DNA from: Fervidobacterium pennivorans
GTDB lineage: Bacteria > Thermotogota > Thermotogae > Thermotogales > Fervidobacteriaceae
NCBI RefSeq assembly: GCF_001644665.1
Contig: NZ_CP011393.1
Span: 1,634,001-1,698,000 of the forward strand
DNA length: 64,000 nucleotides
Direction of reading: 5' to 3'
In this document: piece by piece, positions 8,888 through 18,287 of the stretch
How the letters are laid out: each line of letters starts with the position of its first letter
How positions within the stretch are numbered: position 1 is the first letter of the stretch
The notes under the pieces: model-generated
What the model was told of the DNA's origin: nothing
Databases searched by the model: none
Seen by the model: only the letters and a program-made list of their open reading frames with translations
Made by a program: the position numbers and the translations under genes

Positions 8888-9984
8888 GGAAGTTCTTCGT
8901 ATTTGCACTTCTTGCGGTTCTTTTAACATTGGGATTCTCATTCAAAGCCATCATGGTCACTGACACTGGTGGACTTGGCGACAAGTCGTTCAACGATGGA
9001 ACATGGGCAGGTGTACAAAGAGCGGCTCAAGAACTCAAAGTAGAAGCTAAAGTTATCATGTCACAAGAACAGTCAGACTACATTCCTAACCTTACAAAAG
9101 CAGCTGAAGAAGTTATGAAAGAAAAAGACGGCGGAATTGTTTTCGCAGTTGGTTTCATGATGACCGATGCTCTCATGAAAGTTGCTCAGCAGTATCCGAC
9201 AGTTTACTTCGCTGGTATAGATATTGCTTTTGACAAGGAACTTCCAAACGTTATTAACTTTTTGTTCAAAGAACAGGAATCTGCATTTTTGGTTGGTTAC
9301 ATAGCAGCTGCTATGACAAGAACAGGAAAAGTTGGGTTTGTCGGTGGTATTCCAATACCTCCAGTTGAAAGATTCAGATATGGTTATGAAGCAGGTATAA
9401 AGGCTTACCAAGATCTCAAAGGAAAGAAGGTTACAGTTTTAAGAGGATACACAAACGAATTCAGCGACCCAAAGAAGGGTAAAGACCTTGCAAATTCACA
9501 ATTCTCACAGGGTGCAGACATTATCTTTGCAGCAGCTGGTGCTTGCGGTAACGGAGTTATTGAGGCAGCAAAAGAAAGATCAGAAAAGCTCGCAGGTAAA
9601 GGATACGAAAACATTAAGAAATACGCACTTTCTGGAAAACCACTTTACTATGCGATCGGTGTTGACGTTGACCAAGACTACATGGCACCTGGTGTTGTCC
9701 TTACAAGTGCAATGAAAGGTGTCGATATGGCAGGGTACTACGGAGTCAAGTGGGCATTCACAGGACAATTCAAGGGCGGAATTAAAAACCTCGGTCTTAA
9801 AGAAAATGGTGTTAGAATATCTGAACTGAAATACACAAAAGAAATCATCGACAAGCTTGCTCCAGGCGTTCTTAAAGAACTTGATTATCTTAAACAACTT
9901 GTCATCGAGGGTAAAATTGTTATTCCAGATTCGGAAGATGCACTCAAGGCATTTACAGTTAAGGGTGTAAAACTTCCAAAGTAA
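8884..9984 (+). CDS. BMP-family ABC transporter substrate-binding protein
   Basis: A 366-residue periplasmic binding protein of the basic-membrane-protein (Med/PnrA) family, which binds nucleosides or related compounds and hands them to an ABC importer. It has a signal peptide (residues 1-20), then the family-typical MVTDTGGLGDKSFND near the mature N-terminus, with VGFVGGIPIP and DQDYMAPGVVLTSAMKGVD later. There is no cysteine lipobox, so it is probably not lipid-anchored. The start overlaps the upstream membrane-protein gene. Downstream, after a strong hairpin region, come the ATPase and two permeases. The purine-nucleoside specificity of PnrA homologues is a family inference. Confidence 0.9.
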   Translation: MRKFFVFALLAVLLTLGFSFKAIMVTDTGGLGDKSFNDGTWAGVQRAAQELKVEAKVIMSQEQSDYIPNLTKAAEEVMKEKDGGIVFAVGFMMTDALMKVAQQYPTVYFAGIDIAFDKELPNVINFLFKEQESAFLVGYIAAAMTRTGKVGFVGGIPIPPVERFRYGYEAGIKAYQDLKGKKVTVLRGYTNEFSDPKKGKDLANSQFSQGADIIFAAAGACGNGVIEAAKERSEKLAGKGYENIKKYALSGKPLYYAIGVDVDQDYMAPGVVLTSAMKGVDMAGYYGVKWAFTGQFKGGIKNLGLKENGVRISELKYTKEIIDKLAPGVLKELDYLKQLVIEGKIVIPDSEDALKAFTVKGVKLPK

Positions 9985-10032
9985 TCCACATAGAGAAATG
10001 CAATAATCTTTTCTCTTCTCGTTTTTTCAAGC

Positions 10033-10055
10033 CGGGGGCGATATGCCCCCGTTTT
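10033..10055 (+). terminator. Terminator/attenuator hairpin after the binding-protein gene
   Basis: CGGGGGC (10033-10039), loop GATAT, GCCCCCG (10045-10051), then TTTT. A partial terminator here would make more binding protein than ATPase and permease, a common arrangement in ABC operons. The following genes have no other clear promoter. Confidence 0.7.
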
Positions 10056-10095
10056 GATAGACTATACGGATAGCGAAATCCGTTGGTCTATCAAA
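10053..10095 (+). other. Nested stem-loop in the binding-protein/ATPase gap
   Basis: Outer stem TTTGATAGAC (10053-10062) pairs with GTCTATCAAA (10086-10095). Inside it, ACGGAT (10066-10071) pairs with ATCCGT (10078-10083) around the loop AGCGAA. The first bases of the outer stem are the T-run of the preceding terminator, so the two structures compete or stack. Confidence 0.65.
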
Positions 10096-10153
10096 GCGGG
10101 AAAGTGTTCAATTGCTTAAATATTAATCATTACTAACCGGAGGTGGACTCGTA

Positions 10154-11743
10154 GTGGACGAATTGAGAAAAGATTCAAGACATTCTAAACTTGGAGGTCA
10201 TGATGACCATTCTGAGTACGCTGTTGAGATGATAGAGATTACAAAGAGGTTTCCTGGTGTTCTTGCAAATGATAGAGTGACGTTAAGAATCAAAAAAGGC
10301 GAAATCCATGCAATAGTTGGGGAAAACGGTGCTGGGAAGAGTACGTTGATGAACCAACTTTACGGTCTCTATCATCCAGATAGCGGGGAGATACGCATCT
10401 TCGGTCAAAAAAAGGTCTTTACAGGTCCAAGGGATGCAATAAGAGCCGGTATTGGAATGGTTCACCAGCACTTCATGCTTGTGAATACATTGACTGTAGC
10501 TGAGAACGTTGTGCTTGGTAACGAACCTGTGAAAGGTGTTAATTTTGACATAAGGAAGGCAAGGCAAGAAGTAAAGGAACTGTCCGAAAAGTATGGTTTA
10601 TACGTTGATGTCGATGCAAAAATCGAGGACATACCTGTAGGAATGCAGCAACGCGTGGAGATAATAAAGACACTTTACAGGGGTGCCAATATAATTATTT
10701 TAGACGAACCAACGGCTGTTCTAACCCCTCAAGAGGTTGAAGAACTATTCGAAATTATGAGAAACCTCCAAAAGAGTGGAAAAACTATACTTTTTATTTC
10801 TCACAAACTCAACGAAGTTATGGAAATCAGTGACAGGATAACAGTTATGCGCGGTGGAAGGGTAACTGCTGAGCTTATTACGAAAGAAACGAACGAACGT
10901 GAAATAGCGCGTGCAATGGTTGGTAGGGATGTTGTATTGAAACTCGATAAAGCACCGCATACGCCAAAGGAAGTTGTATTTGAAGTCAAAGACCTTTGGG
11001 TAAAAGATAATAGGCATCTTGATGCTGTAAAAGGAGTTTCTTTCCAGGTGAGAAAGGGAGAGATAGTGGGTATTGCTGGTGTTGCAGGAAACGGGCAAAC
11101 GGAATTAGTTGAGGCAATCACCGGTTTGAGAAAAGCAGAAAAAGGGCAGGTACTATTTGAAGGAATAGATGTGACAAATAAACATCCTAGGGTATTGCGA
11201 GAGATGGGGATGACGCATATAGCGGAGGACAGATTGAAGCATGCTTTAATAAAACAATTTCCTGCCTATTACAATGTAATCCTCGGTAGACATTACAAAC
11301 GTCCGTTTGCGAATGGTGCATTCCTGAATCACCAAGAGATAAAGAGATACACAGCGGAATTGATGGAAGAGTTCGACGTAAGACCGAGGATAATAGAACA
11401 CTTAGGCGGTAATTTCTCTGGTGGTAACCAACAGAAGCTAGTTGTTGGAAGGGAAATAAAAGCTGGTCCAAAATTTATGGTTGTCGCCCAACCAACAAGG
11501 GGTTTGGACGTTGGTGCAATTGAATTTATCCATAGGCAAATTCTGAGGATGAGAGAGCAAGACGTGGGTATACTTTTGATATCGATGGAATTAGAAGAGA
11601 TATTCTCACTGAGCGATAGGATATTGGTTATGTACGAGGGTCAGATAATGGGAGAAGTGAGACCAGAAGAAACGACAGTTGAGGAAGTTGGGTTGATGAT
11701 GGCAGGTAAAAGACTAGAAGAAATTCGAGGTGGTAAGAGATGA
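10154..11743 (+). CDS. ABC transporter ATP-binding protein, nucleoside/sugar type (two NBDs)
   Basis: A 529-residue fusion of two nucleotide-binding domains, as in RbsA/MglA and the nucleoside importers of the BMP group. The first domain has Walker A GENGAGKST, a weak signature VGMQQRVE and Walker B IIILDEPTAVL. The second has a degenerate P-loop (GVAGNGQTE), an intact signature FSGGNQQKL and AQPTRGLD in place of the Walker B/Glu segment, so only one site is likely catalytic; this asymmetry is usual in the family. About 20 charged residues precede domain 1. The start is GTG after GGAGGTG. It overlaps the first permease gene by four bases (ATGA). Confidence 0.93.
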   Translation: MDELRKDSRHSKLGGHDDHSEYAVEMIEITKRFPGVLANDRVTLRIKKGEIHAIVGENGAGKSTLMNQLYGLYHPDSGEIRIFGQKKVFTGPRDAIRAGIGMVHQHFMLVNTLTVAENVVLGNEPVKGVNFDIRKARQEVKELSEKYGLYVDVDAKIEDIPVGMQQRVEIIKTLYRGANIIILDEPTAVLTPQEVEELFEIMRNLQKSGKTILFISHKLNEVMEISDRITVMRGGRVTAELITKETNEREIARAMVGRDVVLKLDKAPHTPKEVVFEVKDLWVKDNRHLDAVKGVSFQVRKGEIVGIAGVAGNGQTELVEAITGLRKAEKGQVLFEGIDVTNKHPRVLREMGMTHIAEDRLKHALIKQFPAYYNVILGRHYKRPFANGAFLNHQEIKRYTAELMEEFDVRPRIIEHLGGNFSGGNQQKLVVGREIKAGPKFMVVAQPTRGLDVGAIEFIHRQILRMREQDVGILLISMELEEIFSLSDRILVMYEGQIMGEVRPEETTVEEVGLMMAGKRLEEIRGGKR

Positions 11744-12789
11744 AGAAGCCGGAAATGAAGAAGTTGTTAGAAAGTATTGCGGTTCCTGTTCTTGCTGTAT
11801 TGATTGCCCTGTTGATTTCTGGATTTATCATTCTTGCTATTGGAAAGAACCCGATAAAGGCTTACGGTGTTCTATTACACGGTGCTTTTGGTAGTAAGCA
11901 AGCGATAATTGATACTCTTATAAAGACAACCCCTCTGATTTTAACAGGTCTGGCTGTTGGGTTTGGATTTAGAGCAGGTGTGTTCAATATAGGTGCCGAA
12001 GGTCAAATGGCAATGGGCGCTTTGATGGCTGCCACATTTGCTAGTAATTTTGGAGGATTACCACCTGCTGTAGCAATTCCACTTACAATGTTAATTGGTA
12101 TGGGTGCAGGTGCTGGATGGGCTGCTATAGCTGGATTTTTGAAAGCAAAGACCGGAGCACACGAGGTTGTTACAACAATAATGTTGAACTGGATAACAAC
12201 TTACGTAGCTTCATTCATGGTAACAGGACCTCTCGCAACGGGCTCAGGAACACCGAAGAGTCCTGAAATTGCGCAGTCAGCACAACTCCCCATTTTAATG
12301 AGAGTTGGTGCAATGGAATTGAGCGCTGGAATACTTATCTCTATAGCGGCTGCCGTATTTATGTATGTTTTTCTCAATAAGACAACAACGGGATATGAAA
12401 TAAAGGCGGTAGGTTTCAATCCGTATGCTGCGGAATACGGTGGAATAAGTGTGGCGAAAAACGTGGTGCTTGCAATGGCAATCAGCGGTGCACTTGCGGG
12501 GCTTGCAGGTGTTACCGAGCTTATGGGCGTTCATCATAGGTTCTTGGGAGAGCTGTCTGGCGGTAAAGGTTTCGATGGTATTAGTATTGCACTCATAGGA
12601 CAAAATAATCCGATAGGTATCATCTTCGCAGCACTCTTGATAGGTGCACTGAGAACTGGCAGTAATGAGATGCAGTTCATGGGTGTTTCAAAATATATTG
12701 TCATCATCGTTCAAGGTATTGTTATCTTCTTAGTAGCAGCGGACAGAATCGTTAAGGCAATATACGCGAGAAAGAAGGTGAAAGAATGA
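11740..12789 (+). CDS. ABC transporter permease 1 (nucleoside/sugar type)
   Basis: A 349-residue integral membrane protein of the BPD_transp_2 (RbsC/YufP) family with about 8-10 hydrophobic helices. The conserved FRAGVFNIGAEGQMAMGAL stretch near residues 77-95 and GFNPYAAEYGGISV, the loop that contacts the ATPase, are both present. It would pair with the following permease gene to form a heterodimeric channel. Coupled by four-base overlaps at both ends. Confidence 0.92.
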   Translation: MKKPEMKKLLESIAVPVLAVLIALLISGFIILAIGKNPIKAYGVLLHGAFGSKQAIIDTLIKTTPLILTGLAVGFGFRAGVFNIGAEGQMAMGALMAATFASNFGGLPPAVAIPLTMLIGMGAGAGWAAIAGFLKAKTGAHEVVTTIMLNWITTYVASFMVTGPLATGSGTPKSPEIAQSAQLPILMRVGAMELSAGILISIAAAVFMYVFLNKTTTGYEIKAVGFNPYAAEYGGISVAKNVVLAMAISGALAGLAGVTELMGVHHRFLGELSGGKGFDGISIALIGQNNPIGIIFAALLIGALRTGSNEMQFMGVSKYIVIIVQGIVIFLVAADRIVKAIYARKKVKE

Positions 12790-13745
12790 GAGTTTTAACA
12801 GCTATACTTTCGATATTTGTGAACCCACAATTTTACAAAATAGCTCTCACGGCGGCAACACCTTTGATTTTTGCATCCCTTGGTGGGGTGTTCAGTGAAA
12901 TTACAGGCGTAGTCAACATTGCACTCGAAGGCATTATACTTATGGGTGCGTTTACGTCTGTTGTATTCACTTATTTGACAGGAAACGTGTGGTTTGGAGT
13001 CTTGATGGCGATTGTCAGCGGTATATTGCTTGCATTATTGCATGCATGGGGCAGTATAAAATGGGCAGGAAACCAGGTAGTTTTGGGAACGGCTATAATA
13101 TTACTTTCTCAAGGCTTAACGGGTTTTCTAATGGAACCCATCTTTGGTCAGCCAGGTCAGACAGATTTTGTTGGAAAGGTGGACGAAATTACCATTCCCG
13201 GACTTGTAGATATTCCATTTTTAGGACAAGTGATTGGTGAAATCAGCCCGTTTGTCTATATAGCATTTGGTTGTGTTGCTTTCGGTTGGTGGCTGATTTA
13301 CAAAACTAAACTTGGTTTGAGGATGCGTTCGGTTGGTGAAAATCCCGAAGCTGCGGATACACTTGGAGTTAATGTTTATGCGATAAGATACTTTGGAGTT
13401 ATAATGAGCGGAGTCTTTGCTTCACTTGCGGGTGCTTACCTAAGCGTTGGCGAAATTGGTCAATTCAAGGAGCTTATGTCTGGCGGAAGAGGTTTTATAG
13501 GTTTGGCTGCTATGATTATCGGAAAATGGAATCCTGTTGGAGCGATGCTTGCCAGCTTATTCTTTGGCTTGTTTGGTGCGTTCTCAAACCAGCTCCAAAG
13601 TTTGCAAGAGATAACTGTCGCAGCTAATGTTAAGTCACTTTTCGATACTATTCCGTTTGTTTTGACAATAATTGTTGTTGCTGGATTTGTTGGTAAATCA
13701 AGACCACCTGCTGCAGATGGTGTGCCATACGAAAAAAGCGAGTAA
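12786..13745 (+). CDS. ABC transporter permease 2 (nucleoside/sugar type)
   Basis: A 319-residue BPD_transp_2 permease, the second half of the channel. It shows GVFSEITGVVNIALEG near residues 31-46 and MRSVGENPEAADTLGVNV, the coupling-helix region homologous to that of permease 1. It starts at an ATGA overlap with the previous gene. The four transporter genes therefore encode one importer, most likely for nucleosides by family comparison. Confidence 0.92.
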   Translation: MRVLTAILSIFVNPQFYKIALTAATPLIFASLGGVFSEITGVVNIALEGIILMGAFTSVVFTYLTGNVWFGVLMAIVSGILLALLHAWGSIKWAGNQVVLGTAIILLSQGLTGFLMEPIFGQPGQTDFVGKVDEITIPGLVDIPFLGQVIGEISPFVYIAFGCVAFGWWLIYKTKLGLRMRSVGENPEAADTLGVNVYAIRYFGVIMSGVFASLAGAYLSVGEIGQFKELMSGGRGFIGLAAMIIGKWNPVGAMLASLFFGLFGAFSNQLQSLQEITVAANVKSLFDTIPFVLTIIVVAGFVGKSRPPAADGVPYEKSE

Positions 13746-13772
13746 ATTTTCAAACAATTTGGTGGTGAGAAA

Positions 13773-14171
13773 GTGCTTCGCAAGTTTTCTGTGAGAACTT
13801 CAAAAAGGGTTGAATTTGTTGATATAACTGCCAAAGTTAAAACATTAGTAATGGAAAGCGGTGTAAAGGAAGGTGTTGTAGTTGTTTATGTACCTCATAC
13901 AACTTGTGGGATAACTATAAACGAGCATGCGGATCCATCTGTTGTCGAAGATATCATCAACCAGCTATCCAACTTAGTTCCCACAAACGGAGGATACCAT
14001 CATTTGGAAGGAAATTCGGATGCCCATATTAAGGCTTCAATCGTGGGTAGTAGTGTGACGGTAATTGTGAACAATGGAAACCTTTTGTTAGGGACATGGC
14101 AAGGTATTTTCCTGTGTGAATTTGATGGTCCGAGAACACGTGAGGTTGTTGTCAAAGTTGTTGAAGGATGA
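13773..14171 (+). CDS. UPF0047 (YjbQ) family protein
   Basis: A 132-residue member of the widespread YjbQ/UPF0047 family. Its motifs are intact: [27 protein letters not shown] and [16 protein letters not shown]; the histidines form the likely metal or active site. Homologues have been reported to show weak thiamine-phosphate-synthase activity, but the physiological role is not settled. GTG start after GGTGGTGA, 27 bases after the second permease gene, so probably cotranscribed with the importer. A second, more divergent copy lies at 23047. Confidence 0.9.
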   Translation: MLRKFSVRTSKRVEFVDITAKVKTLVMESGVKEGVVVVYVPHTTCGITINEHADPSVVEDIINQLSNLVPTNGGYHHLEGNSDAHIKASIVGSSVTVIVNNGNLLLGTWQGIFLCEFDGPRTREVVVKVVEG

Positions 14172-14211
14172 GAAGTATGTTTGACAACTTTTTTGTGGAA
14201 TGAATAAAGTG

Positions 14212-14240
14212 TTGACAAAACCGCAAGAAGTTGTGATAAA
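14212..14240 (+). promoter_or_regulatory. Upstream promoter in the HU leader region
   Basis: A perfect TTGACA (14212-14217), a 17-base spacer and GATAAA (14235-14240). It would give a leader of about 230 bases before HU, or a short untranslated RNA. A second promoter lies 110 bases downstream. Confidence 0.5.
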
Positions 14241-14345
14241 ATAAAAGCGAGCAAAACATAGTTCTATCAGCCTCATTTTAAGTGGTCTTTAAGATTCTGA
14301 TAAAAGCCGATTTTATGCAAAAGATAAAATTCAGTGTCAAAATAC
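14241..14345. other. Non-coding stretch between two promoters
   Basis: No ORF with a ribosome site. A short inverted repeat, TATCAG / CTGATA, flanks about 30 bases near 14266-14303. No known RNA family is recognised. Confidence 0.25.
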
Positions 14346-14375
14346 TTGATTTCTTCGCATATTTTGTGGTATAAT
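14346..14375 (+). promoter_or_regulatory. Promoter of HU gene
   Basis: TTGATT (14346-14351), an 18-base spacer and TATAAT (14370-14375), about 100 bases before the HU ATG. Confidence 0.7.
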
Positions 14376-14474
14376 CTGCATAGAATTAGTATTCATCATG
14401 GTCTTGACTTTAACTCATCGAAAGTGCTATCATATATTTGATTTTCCACACCATCATGAGAAGGAGGGGGATTT

Positions 14475-14750
14475 ATGAACAAAAAAGAACTTGTCAACGC
14501 GGTAGCTGAAAAAACACAACTCAGGAAAAAAGACGTAAAACTCGTTATTGACACACTCTTTGAAACGATAGCAGCAGCTCTTGAAAAAGGCGAAAAAGTT
14601 CAGCTTGTCGACTTTGGTACATTTGAAGTTAAGAAGATGGAAGGCAGAACAGGCGTCAACCCAAGAACAAAAGCGAAGATTAAGATTCCTGCAAGAAAAG
14701 TTCCAAAATTCAGACCTGGAAAAGTTCTCAAGACAAGAGTCAACAAATAA
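14475..14750 (+). CDS. hup: DNA-binding protein HU
   Basis: A 91-residue HU/IHF-family histone-like protein that bends and compacts DNA. It begins MNKKELVNAVAEKT, has the DFGTFEVKK turn and the basic beta-arm GRTGVNPRTKAKIKIPARKVPKFRPGK, whose RNP segment enters the minor groove. The ATG follows AAGGAGGGGG. Two promoters precede it and a strong terminator follows, so it is monocistronic, as expected for an abundant nucleoid protein. Confidence 0.96.
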   Translation: MNKKELVNAVAEKTQLRKKDVKLVIDTLFETIAAALEKGEKVQLVDFGTFEVKKMEGRTGVNPRTKAKIKIPARKVPKFRPGKVLKTRVNK

Positions 14751-14766
14751 TTGTAAAAGTACAACC

Positions 14767-14796
14767 AAAAGTCGGGGCTTTGCCCCGACTTTTTTG
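14767..14796 (+). terminator. Terminator of HU, probably bidirectional
   Basis: GTCGGGGC (14771-14778), a three-base loop, GCCCCGAC (14782-14789) and TTTTTT. The flanking A and T runs let it also serve the convergent minus-strand operon, whose last stop is at 14812. Confidence 0.85.
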
Positions 14797-14811
14797 TTTT
14801 TGACCTATCTT

Positions 14812-16074
14812 TTAATTCTCGCTGAGCTCTTTAACACTCTCAAGTAATTTTTCAAAAACTTCTTTTGAAAATTTTCCTTTTTCCACGTCGGCTTCAATTA
14901 TTTTCAGAACTTCTCCGAAGTCCCAGGCTTCTTTATACGTTCTTTTGGATGAGAGTGCATCGAATACATCTGCGATACCAATAATCTTTCCGAATAAGGA
15001 TATCTCTTCGCCTTTTTTTCCATAAGGGTATCCACTTCCGTCGAGCTTTTCATGATGTTCTAAAGCGCCTTTGAGTATGTCTTCGTCAACGTATTTGACT
15101 TGAGCTAATATTTCTGCACCGTAAACCGTGTGGTTTTTTATTATTTTGTACTCCTCATCAGTAAGTTTCCCTGGTTTCAGTAATATGCTATCAGGGATGC
15201 CTATCTTTCCAACATCGTGTAGTATAGCCGAGAATTCAAGCTTTTCTAATTCTTGTTGGCTAAGTCCCATTCTTTTACCAATTTCCACAGATATCCTCGC
15301 TACGTTTTTCGAATGTTGGTGTGTGTAATTATCACGCTTATCTATCGCAGTTGCTATTGCTAAGAGGATCTTCTTAAATGATTCAGAAAACTTTTCATAT
15401 CTCCATGCGCTAAGAAGTTTTCGTCCAATCAACTTGGCGAAAAGCTCTACCGTTTCAGCGTCTTCCTCGGAAAAACCACCATCTTTGTTTAGCACCTCTA
15501 TAACACCTATCTTTTCATCCTCTACCCAGATGGGTGAACCAACTATGTTTTTTGTTTTAAATTTTGCCACTTTATCGACGCCCTTAAAATGAACGGGATT
15601 TGTTTCCAAGTCGTTAAAAACAAGAGCTTTTCCTTCTAGAAAAATCTTCCCTGCGATCGATTCCATAGGAACAGGTATACTTTCAATCTTACCGCTCGCT
15701 TTCCCAACGGTCACAAGAAACCGCAGATGGTCAGCCTCGTACATAAGAATAGAAGCGGCTTCAGCGTTGATTATAGTGCATATTTCCTGCTGGATATCTT
15801 TTAAAAGCTCGTTCAACCTCAGGTTGCTGTTTAGTTTAGCTGCGATGTACACAACTTGGTCACGCAAGCTCGCAGGGTTAATCTTTACACCATGTTCAAT
15901 CATCTCTGCAAGCCTTTTTAAAAAGTTTTGAGAGTAATTGCCAAGCACATAGAATTCTATATCTTCGACAACCACTTTGTTTTTAGATACCCTTCCTACT
16001 AAATGTCCGTTGTACTTATACCCACAAAGCCAAGTTGGAGCTTCTACAAGTTTTTCTTTATTAAGATTAGACAA
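14812..16074 (-). CDS. GAF and HD-GYP domain phosphodiesterase
   Basis: A 420-residue protein. Residues about 75-215 form a GAF sensor domain (LKDIQQEICTIINAEAASILM...). Residues about 225-415 form an HD-GYP domain with HQHSKNVARIS, LHDVGKIGIPD (the HD pair), HHEKLDGSGYP (the GYP motif) and IADVFDALSS; all expected metal ligands are present, so cyclic-di-GMP hydrolysis is likely. The first ~70 residues are unassigned. A TTG start has GGAGG nine bases upstream. It is the last gene of the cyclase/FecR operon, 38 bases after the barrel-protein gene. Confidence 0.9.
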   Translation of the reverse strand: MSNLNKEKLVEAPTWLCGYKYNGHLVGRVSKNKVVVEDIEFYVLGNYSQNFLKRLAEMIEHGVKINPASLRDQVVYIAAKLNSNLRLNELLKDIQQEICTIINAEAASILMYEADHLRFLVTVGKASGKIESIPVPMESIAGKIFLEGKALVFNDLETNPVHFKGVDKVAKFKTKNIVGSPIWVEDEKIGVIEVLNKDGGFSEEDAETVELFAKLIGRKLLSAWRYEKFSESFKKILLAIATAIDKRDNYTHQHSKNVARISVEIGKRMGLSQQELEKLEFSAILHDVGKIGIPDSILLKPGKLTDEEYKIIKNHTVYGAEILAQVKYVDEDILKGALEHHEKLDGSGYPYGKKGEEISLFGKIIGIADVFDALSSKRTYKEAWDFGEVLKIIEADVEKGKFSKEVFEKLLESVKELSEN

Positions 16075-16112
16075 CGTTTGGCGCCTCCTTTTTGACGCTT
16101 AAAAACGATACC

Positions 16113-18287
16113 TTACCAGCTAATCTCACTACCGATATAGACACTCTGCACCCATTTTGTACCATCCCAATTGTACACAATACCTGCAACAAGGTTACGC
16201 TCCATAATTGGGTATGTAATTCTCAAGAACGATATAGTATCGCTATCAAAGAACTCGCCGTTTGAAAATGGTGTTTGGTCGAAATAATATCCGTAGATAA
16301 ATAGACCTGCCACGGCCCCTATCTGTGGTATTGTTATTCTAAACTCACCAAGTGCGTCCATGTCTCCACTGAAGTCACCATAAATATAGAATCTACCAGT
16401 AGCGATATCGTGGTAGAAACTCAAACCTGCCAAGAAACCAAACGAGGTTTCAACATTATCCAGTGTTGGTAGTTCATTTTTGAGTTTTTGAACAGTGTAA
16501 ATCCTGCCAAAGTGGAAGGGTCTAAAACCATTCCAGGTACCATAGCCGCCGATAATGATATCTGCTATTCCTATCTTTCCACTCAAACCAGCGAACGCAC
16601 CAATACCGAACTTAGACATATCAGCTAACCATTGCGAACCAACTTCAAGACCAAGGTAGAAGTTGTTGAGTAATGGGTATCTCAGAAATGTTGACAATGA
16701 AAGATTTATTGGCGTATCGTCAACCGTAGGTTTCGTATTTTCGTTGGTAACTTTAGTATCATACAGTGCGGCAATTCCCAAATCCATACCAAAAACTGCT
16801 GATTTCACTTCCACTTCTCCTGCAATCACAGAGTCTGACTGAACAATTTCCGGTATCCACAATTTTGTAAGCTCGTATGGAATATGCAAAAAGAGGGCAA
16901 AACTACCAAAGGATATTTTGGTATCAAAAGACTTAGCGTATGGTTTGAAATAGTCCCTAACGGAAAAGCCCATACCTAATGAAATCGGAGGCATATTTCC
17001 GTATCTCAAATATAAATTTCCAAGATTCAAGGCAACGTGGTTGATTGTTATCATGTTTATTATATCTGTGCTTGGATTCTCAGAGGGTATACCATAGTAC
17101 AAGGTTCCACCAACTTCAGTAGCGTAAGCGGTTAGTCCTATGCCCAATGTGACGGGACCTATCGTAAATTCTGGAGAAATGCTGTAGACGATATATTTTT
17201 GGTTATCTTTGATTGCTGTTTCAACGCCCAGAGGTGGTATGTATGCCTTTGGTTGCAGTTCGGGTTGTGGCTGAGGTTGCTGCCCTTCTCTAGTTGTCGA
17301 AGGTTTTTCTTCTTGCTTTTCTGGTTTTTCGGGGGTTTCTTCGAACATTTTTTCTACTTCAGGCATTAACTCTTTAAGAGGTTCTAAGGTAGTCGAATCA
17401 AAAAGCTGAGAAATATCTTGAACAAGTTCAGTTCCAAGCTGGTAGATGAGTGTTTGACCTGCCGTTACCGGAAGCACAAAGTCATTTCCAAAGAAGGCAA
17501 ATACCTCTCCACTCCAAACCTTTATAACGGGTTTATCATCGATATTTTCAACGCCAAATTCTGTTCCTCTCACGCCAGCTGTGACACTACCTGCCTTAAC
17601 TTCGAAAGAGGAACCAGCCATCATCTTTTGAACGATGTTGTACGTTCCACCCTTTTGGATAACTATAGATACTAGAATCTTTCCTTCTTTTGATACTCTG
17701 AGTTTTTCAAAAAGAACTTGTGTGTTCTCGGTTATCTTTGTCATGGAACCATCTGGGAATTTTATAACTACGTAAGATTTTTCAAGAGTAAGAACCTCGT
17801 CACCTTCTTGAATTACTGTGTTTTTCGTTATCGATTCCCAAGTTTTCTTGTTAAATTTCTTTATTGCGACACTCCCTCTGAACGAATCAATCTGAGCATT
17901 CAACTGTTCTGAGAATTCACTCTCATCTTTTTCCGTTACTTTTATAGAAACTTCTTGAGTAAATATGCTCTTGTCCGTTGTCTCGGCTGTAAACGTTATT
18001 TTTACTTCACCCGCTTTCTTTGGAGCCAAATAGTTTAAGACTAACTTCCCGTTTCCGGTTAGCCCTTTTGTCAATACTTCCGGTTTGTCGAATCCACCGA
18101 AGTTGAGTTTGGCTTTCAAAGTGAATTGAGCATCTTTTCCATCTTTTCCGGTTACTTCTACGGTAATCGGTAACTTTCCTCCGATAACAACAGTATCACT
18201 TTGCAAAGTGACTTTTAGTTCCGCGAAGACTGAAATAGCAAAAACTGTAAGAATTGTTAAAATTAGCAACTTGAAACTTCTCTTCAT
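16113..18287 (-). CDS. FecR-domain protein with C-terminal outer-envelope beta-barrel
   Basis: A 724-residue exported protein. Order: signal peptide (1-22); an Ig-like beta domain (about 23-120); a FecR domain (about 138-285) with the typical AGSVTAGVRGTEFGV at 232-246; a proline/glutamine-rich linker (about 315-348); and about 370 residues of alternating amphipathic strands ending in ...SVYIGSEISW, the terminal aromatic expected of an outer-membrane or toga barrel. FecR domains elsewhere act as periplasmic signal relays or wall-binding modules. The start overlaps the DUF3307 gene (ATGA). Linking a FecR module to a barrel, beside a CHASE2 cyclase, suggests envelope sensing; this is inference. 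Confidence 0.8.
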   Translation of the reverse strand: MKRSFKLLILTILTVFAISVFAELKVTLQSDTVVIGGKLPITVEVTGKDGKDAQFTLKAKLNFGGFDKPEVLTKGLTGNGKLVLNYLAPKKAGEVKITFTAETTDKSIFTQEVSIKVTEKDESEFSEQLNAQIDSFRGSVAIKKFNKKTWESITKNTVIQEGDEVLTLEKSYVVIKFPDGSMTKITENTQVLFEKLRVSKEGKILVSIVIQKGGTYNIVQKMMAGSSFEVKAGSVTAGVRGTEFGVENIDDKPVIKVWSGEVFAFFGNDFVLPVTAGQTLIYQLGTELVQDISQLFDSTTLEPLKELMPEVEKMFEETPEKPEKQEEKPSTTREGQQPQPQPELQPKAYIPPLGVETAIKDNQKYIVYSISPEFTIGPVTLGIGLTAYATEVGGTLYYGIPSENPSTDIINMITINHVALNLGNLYLRYGNMPPISLGMGFSVRDYFKPYAKSFDTKISFGSFALFLHIPYELTKLWIPEIVQSDSVIAGEVEVKSAVFGMDLGIAALYDTKVTNENTKPTVDDTPINLSLSTFLRYPLLNNFYLGLEVGSQWLADMSKFGIGAFAGLSGKIGIADIIIGGYGTWNGFRPFHFGRIYTVQKLKNELPTLDNVETSFGFLAGLSFYHDIATGRFYIYGDFSGDMDALGEFRITIPQIGAVAGLFIYGYYFDQTPFSNGEFFDSDTISFLRITYPIMERNLVAGIVYNWDGTKWVQSVYIGSEISW

